Source: Polaribacter sargassicola
Lineage (GTDB): Bacteria; Bacteroidota; Bacteroidia; Flavobacteriales; Flavobacteriaceae
Assembly (NCBI RefSeq): GCF_021991835.1
Contig: NZ_JAHDAU010000003.1
Location: forward strand, 310,001-374,000
Reading direction: 5' to 3'
DNA length: 64,000 bases
Made by a program: the position numbers and the translations under genes
The notes under the pieces: generated by a model
What the model was told of the DNA's origin: nothing
Database searches by the model: none
What the model saw: the letters and a program-made list of their open reading frames with translations, nothing else
Shown: piece by piece, positions 52,542-61,960 of the stretch
Position numbering within the stretch: the stretch's first letter is position 1
Layout: every line of letters starts with the position of its first letter

Positions 52542-53060
52542 TTATTCTTCTGTATACCAGCTAGAATATTTTACGTAGTTATTAGCTATTCTATCTATTT
52601 CTCCAGAAATTAATTCTGCTGAAACATCTTTAACTTTTTTAGCAGGAACTCCTGCATAAATACTTCCGCTTTTAACATGCGTGTTTTTAGTTACAACAGC
52701 ACCTGCAGCAATAATTGAATTAGATTCTATAATACAATCATCCATAATAATACTTCCCATACCAACCAAAACATTATCATGAATTGTACAACCATGCACC
52801 AATGCATTATGACCAATAGAAACATTATTACCAATATTTGTTGGCGATTTTTGATACGTAGCATGTATTACTGCTCCGTCTTGTATATTTACTTTATTAC
52901 CTATTTTTATATAATGTACATCACCACGTATTACAGCATTAAACCAAATACTACATTCTTTACCTAAAGAAACGTCACCAATAACAGTTGCATTTTCTGC
53001 CATATAACAATCTTCTGGTATTTGTGGATGTTTCCCTTTTATCGATTTAATTATTTTCAT
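52542..53060 (-). CDS. Gamma-class carbonic anhydrase-like hexapeptide-repeat protein
   Basis: 172 residues forming a left-handed beta-helix of hexapeptide repeats (MAENATVIGDVSLGKECSIWFNAVIRGDV, IKIGNKVNIQDGAVIHATYQKSPTNIGNNVSIGHNALVHGCTIHDNVLVGMGSIIMDDCIIESNSIIAAGAVV). Metal-binding His residues are visible in AVIHAT, SIGHN and LVHG, the usual three-His arrangement at trimer interfaces. Homologues are called YrdA or PaaY; many have weak or no carbonic anhydrase activity. It is followed on the minus strand by nothing close; its start abuts the glucosaminidase gene stop (53062) with 1 base between, so it ends a three-gene operon. Confidence 0.92.
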   Translation of the reverse strand: MKIIKSIKGKHPQIPEDCYMAENATVIGDVSLGKECSIWFNAVIRGDVHYIKIGNKVNIQDGAVIHATYQKSPTNIGNNVSIGHNALVHGCTIHDNVLVGMGSIIMDDCIIESNSIIAAGAVVTKNTHVKSGSIYAGVPAKKVKDVSAELISGEIDRIANNYVKYSSWYTEE

Positions 53061-53061
53061 A

Positions 53062-53868
53062 TTATTTTATTATTAAACGCTGATTGATAGAAATTGTATT
53101 GTTAGTTAATTGGTTTACTTCTTTAATTCTTTTTACAGTAGTCTCTAACTTTTTTGCTATAGAATACAAAGTATCTCCTTTTTTAACTATGTAATAATTA
53201 TTGGTGTATGTTGGTTCTTTATCTTTATTTTTTTTAGAAGTTGGTTTATCAAACTCATAAAGTTTGTACATTTCTATAATTCTAATTAATTTATTAGGGT
53301 ATTGTTTATCTGTAGCATAACCAGCTTTTTTTAAACCTTTTGCCCATCTTTTATAATCTTGTGTACTATAATTAAACAAGAAAGCATATCTTTTTCTTTT
53401 TGATAAAAATTCTGAATGATCTTTGTAAGAAGTAGCTACATATTGATACTTTCTAAAACATTCTCCTTTTTCATCATCATCATGATAAACACGTTCTCCT
53501 AACCAACCTGTATGGCATTTAATACCAAAATGATTATTAGATTTAGATGCCAACTCTCCCATACCATTACCAGATTCTAAAATACCTTGTGCTAAAGTTA
53601 TACTTGCTGGTATTTTATAATCATACATTTCTTTTACTGCTATAGGAGCATATTTTTTAATATAAGCAATTGTTTTACTATTTAAATTAGGATTACTTTT
53701 TGTTAAATCTCTTGTAATTTCATTTTCATTTACAGAAGGTAAATTTGTTGGTTTTGGTTCATTTAAAACAACACCAGAACTTCTTTTTTTAGAAGATACT
53801 TTTTTTCTAGATCCGCAACTTGCTAAAAACAACAAACAAACACAATACAATACAACTCTTAACTTCAT
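53062..53868 (-). CDS. Lipoprotein glucosaminidase with C-terminal LysM domain
   Basis: A 268-residue lipoprotein (LLFLASCGSRKK, Cys18). After a linker comes a glucosaminidase domain (about 65-205): IPASITLAQGILESGNGMGELASKSNNHFGIKC with the catalytic Glu, then GECFRKYQYVATSYKDHSEFL and KRWAKGLKKAGYATDKQYPNKLIRIIEMYKLYEFD. A LysM peptidoglycan-binding domain ends it (about 226-268): YIVKKGDTLYSIAKKLETTVKRIKEVNQL. It should cut peptidoglycan glycans while anchored in a membrane. It overlaps the upstream PLP enzyme gene by 4 bases, an ATGA-type coupling. The lipid anchor keeps its activity local. Confidence 0.93.
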   Translation of the reverse strand: MKLRVVLYCVCLLFLASCGSRKKVSSKKRSSGVVLNEPKPTNLPSVNENEITRDLTKSNPNLNSKTIAYIKKYAPIAVKEMYDYKIPASITLAQGILESGNGMGELASKSNNHFGIKCHTGWLGERVYHDDDEKGECFRKYQYVATSYKDHSEFLSKRKRYAFLFNYSTQDYKRWAKGLKKAGYATDKQYPNKLIRIIEMYKLYEFDKPTSKKNKDKEPTYTNNYYIVKKGDTLYSIAKKLETTVKRIKEVNQLTNNTISINQRLIIK

Positions 53869-54806
53869 AAACCTTTAATAATTTGTTGATTTTTCTTTTT
53901 CAATTTTTGATTAAAACCTGTTATTCCTTGAATACCGCCTGTGTGTATTGCTACAATTTTAGCTCCTTTTTTAAAAGTATTTTTTTTGATTAAATCTAAG
54001 ATACCAAATACCATTTTACCAGTGTAAATAGGAGCTAATAAAACACCTGTATCTTCTTTAAAGTTATTTATAAAACCAATTAAATCTTCATTATATTTTG
54101 CGTAACCACCAAAATGATAATTAGTTTCTAAACACCAATTTTTATTTTTTTTTACAAATTGTTTAATTTCTTTTTGTAAAAAATCTCCTTTTAAAGCAGG
54201 AAAACCAATTACTTTTTGATTTTCTTTTGATGCATTTATCAAACCAGAAATTGTTCCTCCAGTTCCAACAGCACAACAAATATAATCGAAATTAAAATCT
54301 TCTTCATTTAAAATTTCTTCACAGCCTTTTACTGCAAAATCATTAGTTCCTCCTTCTGGCACTAAATAAAAATCATCAAACTTTTCTTTAAGTTGATTGA
54401 TAAATATTTCTGATGTTTTATTTCTATATGTTTCTCTAGAAACAAACTCGAAAATCATTCCGTTTTTTTGTGCTTCTCTTAAAGTGGCATTATTTGCTAA
54501 AGTTTTACTTAAATCTACACCTAATTCATCGCCTCTAATAACACCTACAGATTTAAAACCATTTAAATTTGCTGCGACAGCAGTAGCTACAATATGATTA
54601 GAAAAAGCACCGCCAAAAGTTAGCAGTGTTTTTTTATGTTGCTTTTTAGCTTCTGTGATGTTGTACTTAAGTTTTCTAAACTTATTACCAGAAACAAAAG
54701 GATGAATTAAATCTTCTCTTTTTATATACAACTCAACTTCTTTTTCTTTAAGTATAGGAAGATGAATTTGTTGATTTTTTGATATGATTTTAGTACTAAA
54801 ATCCAT
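53865..54806 (-). CDS. ACC deaminase / D-cysteine desulfhydrase family PLP enzyme
   Basis: A 313-residue fold-type II PLP enzyme. The N-terminal PLP-Lys region is LYIKREDLIHPFVSGNKFRKLKYNI, followed by TLLTFGGAFSNHIVATAVAANLNGFKSVGVIRG. The phosphate-binding loop is CCAVGTGGTISGLI, and the C-terminal region holds GVLLAPIYTGKMVFGILDLI and IVAIHTGGIQGITGFN. This set is shared by 1-aminocyclopropane-1-carboxylate deaminases and D-cysteine desulfhydrases. Two residues near the substrate that separate these activities cannot be judged safely here. D-cysteine desulfhydrase is the commoner role in Bacteroidetes. It is first in a compact operon with the glucosaminidase and gamma-carbonic anhydrase-like genes. 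Confidence 0.88.
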   Translation of the reverse strand: MDFSTKIISKNQQIHLPILKEKEVELYIKREDLIHPFVSGNKFRKLKYNITEAKKQHKKTLLTFGGAFSNHIVATAVAANLNGFKSVGVIRGDELGVDLSKTLANNATLREAQKNGMIFEFVSRETYRNKTSEIFINQLKEKFDDFYLVPEGGTNDFAVKGCEEILNEEDFNFDYICCAVGTGGTISGLINASKENQKVIGFPALKGDFLQKEIKQFVKKNKNWCLETNYHFGGYAKYNEDLIGFINNFKEDTGVLLAPIYTGKMVFGILDLIKKNTFKKGAKIVAIHTGGIQGITGFNQKLKKKNQQIIKGL

Positions 54807-55003
54807 TCTTTTTTTAAGTTTAAAAACTTTTTTAATTAAAAAATAAGATTACAAATTTAACACTAGTTTATCTATCAATAAAAATTTATATGCACTTATA
54901 AAATAATAAAACTAACAATTAATTTTACTTCTATTTAATTTATTAAATTAAACTTTTACCTTAGCTAAACACAACTTTAATAATCTAACAGACAAATTAT
55001 ATA

Positions 55004-56746
55004 ATGAAAAAATTCTTTTTATTATCCTTTACGCTTTTAATCTTTTCATCCTCAATTTTTGCTCAAACTTATATTAAAAATGTAACTATTGTAGATGTAG
55101 AAAAGCAAAAACTAGTTAAAAATCAAACTATAGAAATTACAGGTAATTTAATTTCTAACATCAAAAAAAACAGTAAAATTTCAATTAAAGAAAACTCAAC
55201 TATTATTGATGGAACTGATAAATTTATTGCGCCTGGTTTGGTAGATGCACATATTCATTTTTTTCAAAATGGAGGATTGTACACAAGACCCGATGCTATA
55301 GATTTAAGAAAATATGTTAGCTACCAAGGAGAAATTGCTTTGGCAAAAGCTGATATGGAAAACAAATTAAAAAGGTATTTAAAAAACGGAATAACAACTT
55401 TAATTGATGTTGGTGCAACTTATAATTTTCTTGAGCAACGCAACACTTTTACTGATAAAGATTTTGCTCCAGAAATTTTTATTACAGGTCCGCTTTTAAC
55501 AACTTACGAACCTGAAGTTTATAAAAACTTAAAAGATGATGAACCTTTTATTTTAACTGAAAATATTAATGATGGTATTAATGGAGTAAAAGAACAATTA
55601 AAATACAAACCAGACTTTATTAAAATTTGGTATATAGCTGGTAGAGATGGTTTAAGTATTGAAGAAAGTGCTCGTAAAAATTTACCTATTGTAAAAGCTG
55701 TTATAAATGAAGCTCATAAAAACAATTTAAAAGTTGCAGTACATGCTACACAAGAAATTACTGCAAAATTAGCTGTACAAAATGGTGCTGATTTTTTAGT
55801 ACACAGTGTAAAGGATAAAATTTTATCGAAAGAATTTATACAATTATTAAAGAAAAACAACACCGTTCTTTCTCCTACTTTACAAGTAAGCGGAGGTTAT
55901 GGCAAAACATTTGGACAAAGATTGCAATTTAGTAACCAAGAGTTATTAACAGCAGATCCTTATCAACTAGGTTCTTTATTAGATTTAAAACACATTTCTG
56001 ATACTTTGTTGGTTAACTCTTACAAAACACGTTTAAACAAACCTAATAGAATTGCCAACTTAAAAAAAGCAGATTCTATTTGTATGGTAAATCTTAAAAC
56101 ACTTTCTAATGCAGGTGTATTAATTGCAACAGGTACAGATGCTGGTAATATTGGTACTTTACATGTTTCTTCTTACATAAAAGAATTAGAGTTAATGCAA
56201 AAAAGCGGTATGAGTAATTGGCAAATTATAGAAGCTTCTACTATAAACGGTGCTAAAATTTTTGATAAAGAAAAAGAGTTGGGAAGTGTTGCTATTGGTA
56301 AAAAAGCAAACCTAATTCTTTTAAATAAAAATCCTATAGAAAATATAAACAACCTAACAGATATACATACTGTTATTAATAAAGGTATTGCTTTTAACCC
56401 TAATGATATATTAAAAGATACACCCAGAGATTTAGCTCAGCGTCAATTAAACGCTTATAATCTTAGAAATATAGAAGCTTTTTTAGAACCTTATGCAGAT
56501 GATGTAGAAGTTTATACTTTTCCGAATACTTTAAATTACAAAGGAAAAGAAAAAATGAGAAAAATATATGGAAACATGTTTAAAAACATAACCAACCTAC
56601 ATTGCGAATTGAAAAATAGAATTGTACACGGAAATATTGTTATAGACAAAGAACGTGTTCAATTTAAAAATGTAATTAGAGAAGCTACAGCAATTTACCA
56701 TATTGAAAACAATAAAATTCAAAAAGTTTACTTTGTAAGAAATTAA
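55004..56746 (+). CDS. Exported amidohydrolase fused to a C-terminal SnoaL-like domain
   Basis: A 580-residue exported protein (signal peptide to about residue 20). The amidohydrolase domain (about 22-470) shows a complete metal centre: H83 and H85 in LVDAHIHF, a likely carboxylated Lys207 in DFIKIWY, H247 in KVAVHATQ, H267 in FLVHSVK, and D379 in IATGTDAGNIG. The typical GSVAIGKKANLILLNKNP closes it. The last 105 residues are a second domain, DLAQRQLNAYNLRNIEAFLEPYADDVEVYTF, YKGKEKMRKIYGNMF, ATAIYHIENNKIQKVYFV. This is a SnoaL/NTF2-like cone. The substrate is unknown; imidazolonepropionase- or prolidase-like activity is typical of exported relatives. It is monocistronic. Confidence 0.88.
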   Translation: MKKFFLLSFTLLIFSSSIFAQTYIKNVTIVDVEKQKLVKNQTIEITGNLISNIKKNSKISIKENSTIIDGTDKFIAPGLVDAHIHFFQNGGLYTRPDAIDLRKYVSYQGEIALAKADMENKLKRYLKNGITTLIDVGATYNFLEQRNTFTDKDFAPEIFITGPLLTTYEPEVYKNLKDDEPFILTENINDGINGVKEQLKYKPDFIKIWYIAGRDGLSIEESARKNLPIVKAVINEAHKNNLKVAVHATQEITAKLAVQNGADFLVHSVKDKILSKEFIQLLKKNNTVLSPTLQVSGGYGKTFGQRLQFSNQELLTADPYQLGSLLDLKHISDTLLVNSYKTRLNKPNRIANLKKADSICMVNLKTLSNAGVLIATGTDAGNIGTLHVSSYIKELELMQKSGMSNWQIIEASTINGAKIFDKEKELGSVAIGKKANLILLNKNPIENINNLTDIHTVINKGIAFNPNDILKDTPRDLAQRQLNAYNLRNIEAFLEPYADDVEVYTFPNTLNYKGKEKMRKIYGNMFKNITNLHCELKNRIVHGNIVIDKERVQFKNVIREATAIYHIENNKIQKVYFVRN

Positions 56747-56756
56747 TTCTATCAAT

Positions 56757-56800
56757 AAAAAAAGCTCCTTTATATTATAAATAATAAAGGAGTTTTTTTT
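56757..56800. terminator. Bidirectional terminator between the amidohydrolase and ABC-F genes
   Basis: CTCCTTTAT (56765-56773) pairs with ATAAAGGAG (56784-56792); the loop can extend the pairing. An A run before and a T run after suit both converging genes. Confidence 0.85.
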
Positions 56801-56816
56801 TATTGTGATTTTAAAA

Positions 56817-58736
56817 TTATGAAAAATTAGAAACCTCTGCTTCTACTTTTTCCCAATCTTCCATTAAAGTATCTAATTTTGCTTTTTTAGCTTTATATTT
56901 TTCAAAAAAGTTAGGTCTTGCAGAAACTTCATCATAATTTTCTGCCAATTCTAAATCACTTTTTTCAATTTCAGATTCTAATTTTGAAATTTCTGTTTCT
57001 ATATTAGACAACTTATTTTTTAGCTTTTTTAATTGTTTTTCTTGCTCTTTAGATAATTGATAAGCTTCTTTTTTATCTGATGTTTTTTCTTCTTTTACAA
57101 CCGTTCTTTTTTCTGCATCACGCAAACTCTCCATTTTATGTTGTTCTAAGAAATAATCAATATCACCTAAATATTCTTTTATTTCTTTGTCTTTAAAACC
57201 ATAAACAGTTGTTGTTAACCCTTGTAAAAAATCTCTATCGTGAGAAACCACAATCAACGTTCCGTTAAAATTATTTAATGCTTCTTTTAAAACAGTTTTA
57301 GAAGCAATATCTAAGTGATTGGTTGGCTCATCCATTATTAAAACATTAAATGGTTGTAATAATAATTTACAAAGTGCTAACCTATTTCTTTCTCCTCCAG
57401 AAAGTACTTTTGCCTTTTTATCCACAGCATCGCCACCAAATAAGAAAGACCCCAACATATCTCTAACACGCATTCTGTTAGTGTCTGTTGCAGCATCTTC
57501 CATGATTTCTAAAACCGTTTTTTCTGGCGGTAATTCTTCTGATTGATTTTGTGCAAAATATCCTAGTTGTACATTATGGCCTAATTTTAAGCTTCCTTCA
57601 AACGGAATTTCACCAACCATCATTTTTGCCAACGTAGATTTTCCTTGTCCGTTTTGCCCAACAAAAGCAATTTTACTATTTCTTTCAATCAATAAATCTA
57701 TACCTTCTAAAACATGTTTATCACCATAGCTTTTGCACAAGTTTTCTGCTTCAACAATAATTTTACCTGGTTCTTTAGAAATAGCAAAACGCACATTCAT
57801 GGCAGCATTATCATCTTGATCTACTTCAATTCTTTCAACTTTATCTAGTTGTTTCATTAAAGATTGTGCCATAGATGCTTTACTAGCTTTAGCCTTAAAT
57901 TTATCTATTAATTGCTGTTTTTGTTTTATTTCTTTTTCTTGATTTTTCTGAGCCTGTAACTGTTTTTCTTTAATTTCTCCTCTTAAAAGTAAAAATTGAG
58001 AATATGGTTTTTTATAATCATAAATCTGACCTAAAGAAATTTCGATAGTTCTATTTGTTACATTATCTAAAAACATTTTATCATGCGATACCAATACAAT
58101 TGCACCTGCATAACCTTTTAAAAAGTTTTCTAACCAAATAATCGATTCTATATCTAAGTGGTTTGTTGGCTCATCTAATAAAAGAATATCATTATTTTGT
58201 AGTAATAATTTAGCCAACTCAATACGCATTCTCCATCCACCAGAAAAAGTATCTGTTAGTTTATCAAAATCTTCTCTTTGAAAACCTAAACCTTGTAATA
58301 TTTTTTCTGTATCACCTTGGTAATTATAACCTCCAAGAAGCTCGTAACGTTCTGTATTGTCTGTTAAATCATGAATTAATTGTGTGTATGCTTCACTTTC
58401 ATAATCTGTTCTTGTGGCAAGTTGCTCATTAATTTCATCGAGTTTTAATTCAATTTCTTTAATTTCTTCAAATGCTTGGTATGCTTCTTCTAAAATGGTT
58501 CTTCCTTCAACAAAATCTATATCTTGTCTTAAAAACCCCATTTTAACATCTTTATCAAAAGCCATTGTACCTCCACTACTTTCTATATCTTTAGAAAGCA
58601 CTTTTAAAAGTGTAGATTTTCCTGCTCCGTTTTTACCAATAAGACCAATTCTATCTCCTTTGTTTAATTTAAAAGTAATTCCTGAAAATAAATCAGTTCC
58701 CATAAAAGAAACTGTTAAGTTATGTACGTTTAACAT
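56817..58736 (-). CDS. ABC-F family ribosome-associated ATPase
   Basis: A 639-residue soluble protein with two ABC ATPase domains and no TM segments. Domain 1 has Walker A GLIGKNGAGKSTLL, signature FSGGWRMRIELAKLL and Walker B ILLLDEPTNHLDIESIIWLE. A charged linker (LLLRGEIKEKQLQAQKNQEKEIKQKQQLIDKF) is the P-site-tRNA interaction motif of ABC-F proteins. Domain 2 has AFVGQNGQGKSTLAKMM, LSGGERNRLALCKLL and VLIMDEPTNHLDIASK. The C-terminal coiled coil (about 560-639) is of Uup type. Members act on ribosomes during translation or resolve stalls. No resistance-type features are obvious. It diverges from the DUF983 gene. Confidence 0.94.
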   Translation of the reverse strand: MLNVHNLTVSFMGTDLFSGITFKLNKGDRIGLIGKNGAGKSTLLKVLSKDIESSGGTMAFDKDVKMGFLRQDIDFVEGRTILEEAYQAFEEIKEIELKLDEINEQLATRTDYESEAYTQLIHDLTDNTERYELLGGYNYQGDTEKILQGLGFQREDFDKLTDTFSGGWRMRIELAKLLLQNNDILLLDEPTNHLDIESIIWLENFLKGYAGAIVLVSHDKMFLDNVTNRTIEISLGQIYDYKKPYSQFLLLRGEIKEKQLQAQKNQEKEIKQKQQLIDKFKAKASKASMAQSLMKQLDKVERIEVDQDDNAAMNVRFAISKEPGKIIVEAENLCKSYGDKHVLEGIDLLIERNSKIAFVGQNGQGKSTLAKMMVGEIPFEGSLKLGHNVQLGYFAQNQSEELPPEKTVLEIMEDAATDTNRMRVRDMLGSFLFGGDAVDKKAKVLSGGERNRLALCKLLLQPFNVLIMDEPTNHLDIASKTVLKEALNNFNGTLIVVSHDRDFLQGLTTTVYGFKDKEIKEYLGDIDYFLEQHKMESLRDAEKRTVVKEEKTSDKKEAYQLSKEQEKQLKKLKNKLSNIETEISKLESEIEKSDLELAENYDEVSARPNFFEKYKAKKAKLDTLMEDWEKVEAEVSNFS

Positions 58737-58776
58737 GTAATGTAATAATTGTTACTTAAAAAAAAGTTTAAAACTC

Positions 58777-58784
58777 TATCTTTG
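58777..58784 (+). promoter_or_regulatory. -7 element of the DUF983 gene
   Basis: TATCTTTG is a perfect TAnnTTTG. A TTG at 58749-58751 lies 25 bases upstream, slightly longer spacing than usual. The DUF983 ATG is at 58812. Confidence 0.45.
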
Positions 58785-58811
58785 CAAAAGTATATAAATT
58801 TATAGGTTATT

Positions 58812-59201
58812 ATGTTTAAAAAAGGGACCAAGTTATATAGTATTTTTAACAATAAATGCCCAAAATGTCACGAAGGTGAATTCTTTGAGCATAAATTAAC
58901 CTACAACCCAGGTAAAGTTACCAAACTACACGAAAATTGCCCTAAGTGTAATTTAAAATACATGATGGAACCTTCTTTTTTCTATGGTGCTATGTATGTA
59001 AATTATGGTATTACTGTAGCCGTTTCTGTTGCTACTTTTGTAATTGCTGCTATATTTTTTAGCTTAACACTTTTACAGAGCTTTGCTGCAATTGTAATTG
59101 TATTACTTATTTTGGCACCAATTAATATGCGTTTAGCTAGAATTATTTGGATAAATATGTTTGTTTCTTATAAAACAGAAGTTACTAGTAACAAAAAATA
59201 A
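58812..59201 (+). CDS. DUF983 zinc-ribbon membrane protein
   Basis: A 129-residue protein. The N-terminal part holds two Cys pairs (CPKCHEGEFF and CPKCNLKY), likely binding zinc, then MMEPSFFYGAMYVNYGITVAVSVATFVIAAIFF and a second helix SFAAIVIVLLILAPINMRLARIIWINMF. This fits the DUF983 family, small zinc-ribbon proteins with two TM helices and no proven function; some alphaproteobacterial relatives have been linked to cytochrome oxidase assembly. The gene is monocistronic and divergent from the ABC-F gene, with its own -7 element. Confidence 0.88.
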   Translation: MFKKGTKLYSIFNNKCPKCHEGEFFEHKLTYNPGKVTKLHENCPKCNLKYMMEPSFFYGAMYVNYGITVAVSVATFVIAAIFFSLTLLQSFAAIVIVLLILAPINMRLARIIWINMFVSYKTEVTSNKK

Positions 59202-59251
59202 ACTTAACTAGAAAGAACATAGGTAAATAAATTTCAACAAACCTTTATTTA

Positions 59252-59295
59252 GGGTATTAACCCCCATTCTTTTAACGTTTTTTTTGCGATTTTTG
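59252..59295 (+). promoter_or_regulatory. Promoter of the TPR kinase operon with GGGTATT upstream motif
   Basis: GGGTATTAACCCCC at 59252-59265 is followed by CTTTT, and 44 bases from its first base the region ends in GATTTTTG (59288-59295), a one-mismatch -7 element. The ATG at 59317 is about 21 bases beyond. The same arrangement recurs at 61961-62005, so the upstream motif may be an activator site. Confidence 0.45.
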
Positions 59296-59316
59296 TGTTT
59301 AGTCAAAAATCCCTCT

Positions 59317-61326
59317 ATGAAACAAATAAAAAAATTTTTTTTATTATTTTTTTTATCCTCTTATATATTCTCTATTAACAAAAGTAACCTCATAATAGAA
59401 ACTAACTACACAAAAAACTCAGAAGAAACCAGAAAATTACAGCTTAAACAACTAGATAGTTTAATTAATAAAACAAAAGATATAGAATATTTTTCTAATC
59501 TTACAGAAAGATATTTAGCAATTGTTTTAGAATTAAAAAAATATAACACAGCTGCTTCTAAAGTGCTAACCTGGTGTTCTTTTATTGAAATAGAGTTTAA
59601 TGAGCCAGACCTGGCATTACTTTTATTAAATAAAATAGAAAAACATAAAAATAAGATTACAGAAGCTTATCTATTAGCTAATCTTTTTCAAAAAAAAGCA
59701 AGAGCATATTACAATAAAGACGATTATGTAAAAGCTTTAAAAAATTGTAATACTTCTATAAATACTTATAGTAACAAAAAAAAAGATTCACTTTTTAAAG
59801 CTGATGCAATATTTTTAAAAGGTCAAATTTTTGTTAAAACAAATAATTTTATAGAAGCTATTAAAAATTATGAATTAGCGGCTAGATTCTACGAAAAATT
59901 AAACGACATTGAATATACTTTTTTTATTAAAACAGCTATTATTTCTATCTATAGTAAAATTGGGCTAAATAGAATTGCAATTGATAAACTAATAAAAATT
60001 ATTAATGAAAAAGAATCTACTAATTACAATACAGGTTTAACCTCTAATTATTACAATTTAGCAATTAATTATAAAGAAGTAGGTAATATTAAAAAGTATA
60101 AATATTATTTATTTAAAGCTTTAAAAAATAAAAGAGAAAGTAAAGATAATGATGGTTTTATTCCTTATTATCAAACAGCAATTGCTAAATACTATATTGA
60201 AAACGAAACTTTAGACAAAGCAAAAAAATATCTAAACAAAGCTTCTTTTGAAATTAATAAGAAGAAAAATCATTTGAGTATAGATTTTTTTAACAAAATA
60301 AAAAGTTTTTTTCTGTTTAAAAACAATCAACATTCTGAAGCTCTTAGTCTAGCAAAAAAAACATTATTAGAGATTAAAAATCATGGAGATTTAGAATCAA
60401 AAAAGGAGTTAAATAAATTAATTTATAGCATATACATTAAAAATAATGATTTTAAAAATGCTTTACATTACTATCAATCATATTCTAAAATTAGAGACTC
60501 TATAACCAATTTAAATAAAATAAGTTTAATAAATTATTATCAAACTTTAGCAAAAAAAGAAAAAGAAGAACAACAAAAAAATGAAAGAATAAGGCTTTTA
60601 GAAAAAACAAATAAGTCAAAAAAACAGTTTATCATTTTTATTATTATTTTTTTTATCCTTTTATTTATCATCATATACCTGTATTGGAATCGACTTATTT
60701 TTATAAAAAAGAGAAAAATGCAAATTGATTTTTCTCAAAAATTATTACTTGCACAAGAAGAACAAAGAAAAAGAATATCAAAAGATTTACATGATGGTGT
60801 TGGCCATAGTCTATTATTAATAAAAAATAAAATTGCTCCTTTTAATGATGATTCTGCAGAAGAGTTAATTAATGATGCTTTAGAAGAAATGCGAAATATA
60901 GCAAGAGCATTATATCCTTTTCAATTAAAAGGTATTGGTATAACTAGTGCTTTAGAAAACCTTATGTGTAAACTTGATGCTAACAGTCAGATATTTATTT
61001 TTGGTAATTTAGATAATATAGACAATACTCTAAACATAGACCAAGAAGTAAATATTTTTAGAATTGTACAAGAATGCCTTTCTAATGTTATTAAACACTC
61101 TAAAGCAGATTCTGCAAAGGTAAGCTTACACATAATAAAAAAGAATATTAAAATTATCATCCAAGACAACGGAATTGGTTTTAATTATGTTGAAAAAAGC
61201 AATGATAAAAAAAGTCTTGGTTTAAAAACAATTATAGAACGTGTAAAATTTTTAAAAGGACAATTAAAAATAATCTCTGATAAAAATTCCGGAACAACAA
61301 TTAACATCTTATTTCCTATAAAATGA
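59317..61326 (+). CDS. TPR-containing sensor histidine kinase of the LytS/NarX type (HisKA_3)
   Basis: About 669 residues from the ATG at 59317; the TTG at 59284 lies inside the promoter. A signal peptide or first TM (about 5-20) is followed by a long periplasmic stretch of TPR-like helices (about 60-430, repeats such as AYYNKDDYVKALKNCNTSINTY and FIEAIKNYELAARFYEKL). A TM helix (about 438-457), coiled linker and HisKA_3 follow, with H492 in KRISKDLHDGVGHSL. HATPase_c has RIVQECLSNVIKHSKA, QDNGIGF and SLGLKTIIERVKFLKGQLKI. It phosphorylates the LuxR-type regulator whose start overlaps its stop by 4 bases (ATGA). The signal sensed is unknown. Confidence 0.92.
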   Translation: MKQIKKFFLLFFLSSYIFSINKSNLIIETNYTKNSEETRKLQLKQLDSLINKTKDIEYFSNLTERYLAIVLELKKYNTAASKVLTWCSFIEIEFNEPDLALLLLNKIEKHKNKITEAYLLANLFQKKARAYYNKDDYVKALKNCNTSINTYSNKKKDSLFKADAIFLKGQIFVKTNNFIEAIKNYELAARFYEKLNDIEYTFFIKTAIISIYSKIGLNRIAIDKLIKIINEKESTNYNTGLTSNYYNLAINYKEVGNIKKYKYYLFKALKNKRESKDNDGFIPYYQTAIAKYYIENETLDKAKKYLNKASFEINKKKNHLSIDFFNKIKSFFLFKNNQHSEALSLAKKTLLEIKNHGDLESKKELNKLIYSIYIKNNDFKNALHYYQSYSKIRDSITNLNKISLINYYQTLAKKEKEEQQKNERIRLLEKTNKSKKQFIIFIIIFFILLFIIIYLYWNRLIFIKKRKMQIDFSQKLLLAQEEQRKRISKDLHDGVGHSLLLIKNKIAPFNDDSAEELINDALEEMRNIARALYPFQLKGIGITSALENLMCKLDANSQIFIFGNLDNIDNTLNIDQEVNIFRIVQECLSNVIKHSKADSAKVSLHIIKKNIKIIIQDNGIGFNYVEKSNDKKSLGLKTIIERVKFLKGQLKIISDKNSGTTINILFPIK

Positions 61327-61948
61327 CCCCCACAATATTTATAGCCGATGACCACCCTATTTTAATAAAAGGGTTAAAAGATATCTTAGTAGAAAAAAAA
61401 ATGAATGTAATTGGCACCGCAAATGATGGACAATCTGCATTAAATTTTATTATTAAAGAAAAACCTAATATAGCAATTTTAGACGTTGAAATGCCTAATT
61501 TAACAGGAATTGAAATTGCAGATGAATGCAAAAAAAATAATATTTCAACCAAAATCATTCTTATTACTCTTCATAAAGAAATAGATTTATATCTAAAATC
61601 TAAAAAATTAAATATTTATGGTTACCTTTTAAAAGAATTTGCCTTACAAGAAATTGAAATTTGTATAGACTCTGTAAAAAATGGATCTCCATACTTTAGC
61701 AAACAAGTAAAAAATCACATTGGTTTTACAGAAGAAAATGATAATATTTTAAAAGAGTTAACTTTAACAGAAAGACGCATACTTAAGCTCATAGCTAAGC
61801 ATAAAACAAAGAAATAGGTCATATACTATTTACTTCTCCTAGAACAATAGAAAAACACCGTAGTAGAGTTATTACTAAACTTAATTTAGATCAAAGAACA
61901 GGATCTTTAACTACTTGGGTACAAAAAAACAAACATCTTTTTTATTAA
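61323..61948 (+). pseudogene. LuxR/NarL-type response regulator with frameshift before the DNA-recognition helix
   Basis: The receiver is intact: FIADDHPILIKGLKDIL, phospho-Asp54 in AILDVEMPNLTGI, LITLHKEIDLYLKSKKLNIYGYLLKEFAL. The HTH begins LTLTERRILKLIAKHKT, but the frame ends at TAG 61815-61817 (164 residues). Shifting frame just before the stop continues as EIGHILFTSPRTIEKHRSRVITKLNLDQRTGSLTTWVQKN to TAA at 61946-61948, which is the missing LuxR HTH; the sum, about 207 residues, is normal for the family. The expected KTNKE-type codons suggest loss of four bases, for example one ACAA unit from ACAAACAA near 61806. This is either a real inactivating slip or an assembly error. The gene overlaps the kinase gene by 4 bases. 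Confidence 0.85.
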
Positions 61949-61960
61949 TTGTTTCTTTTT

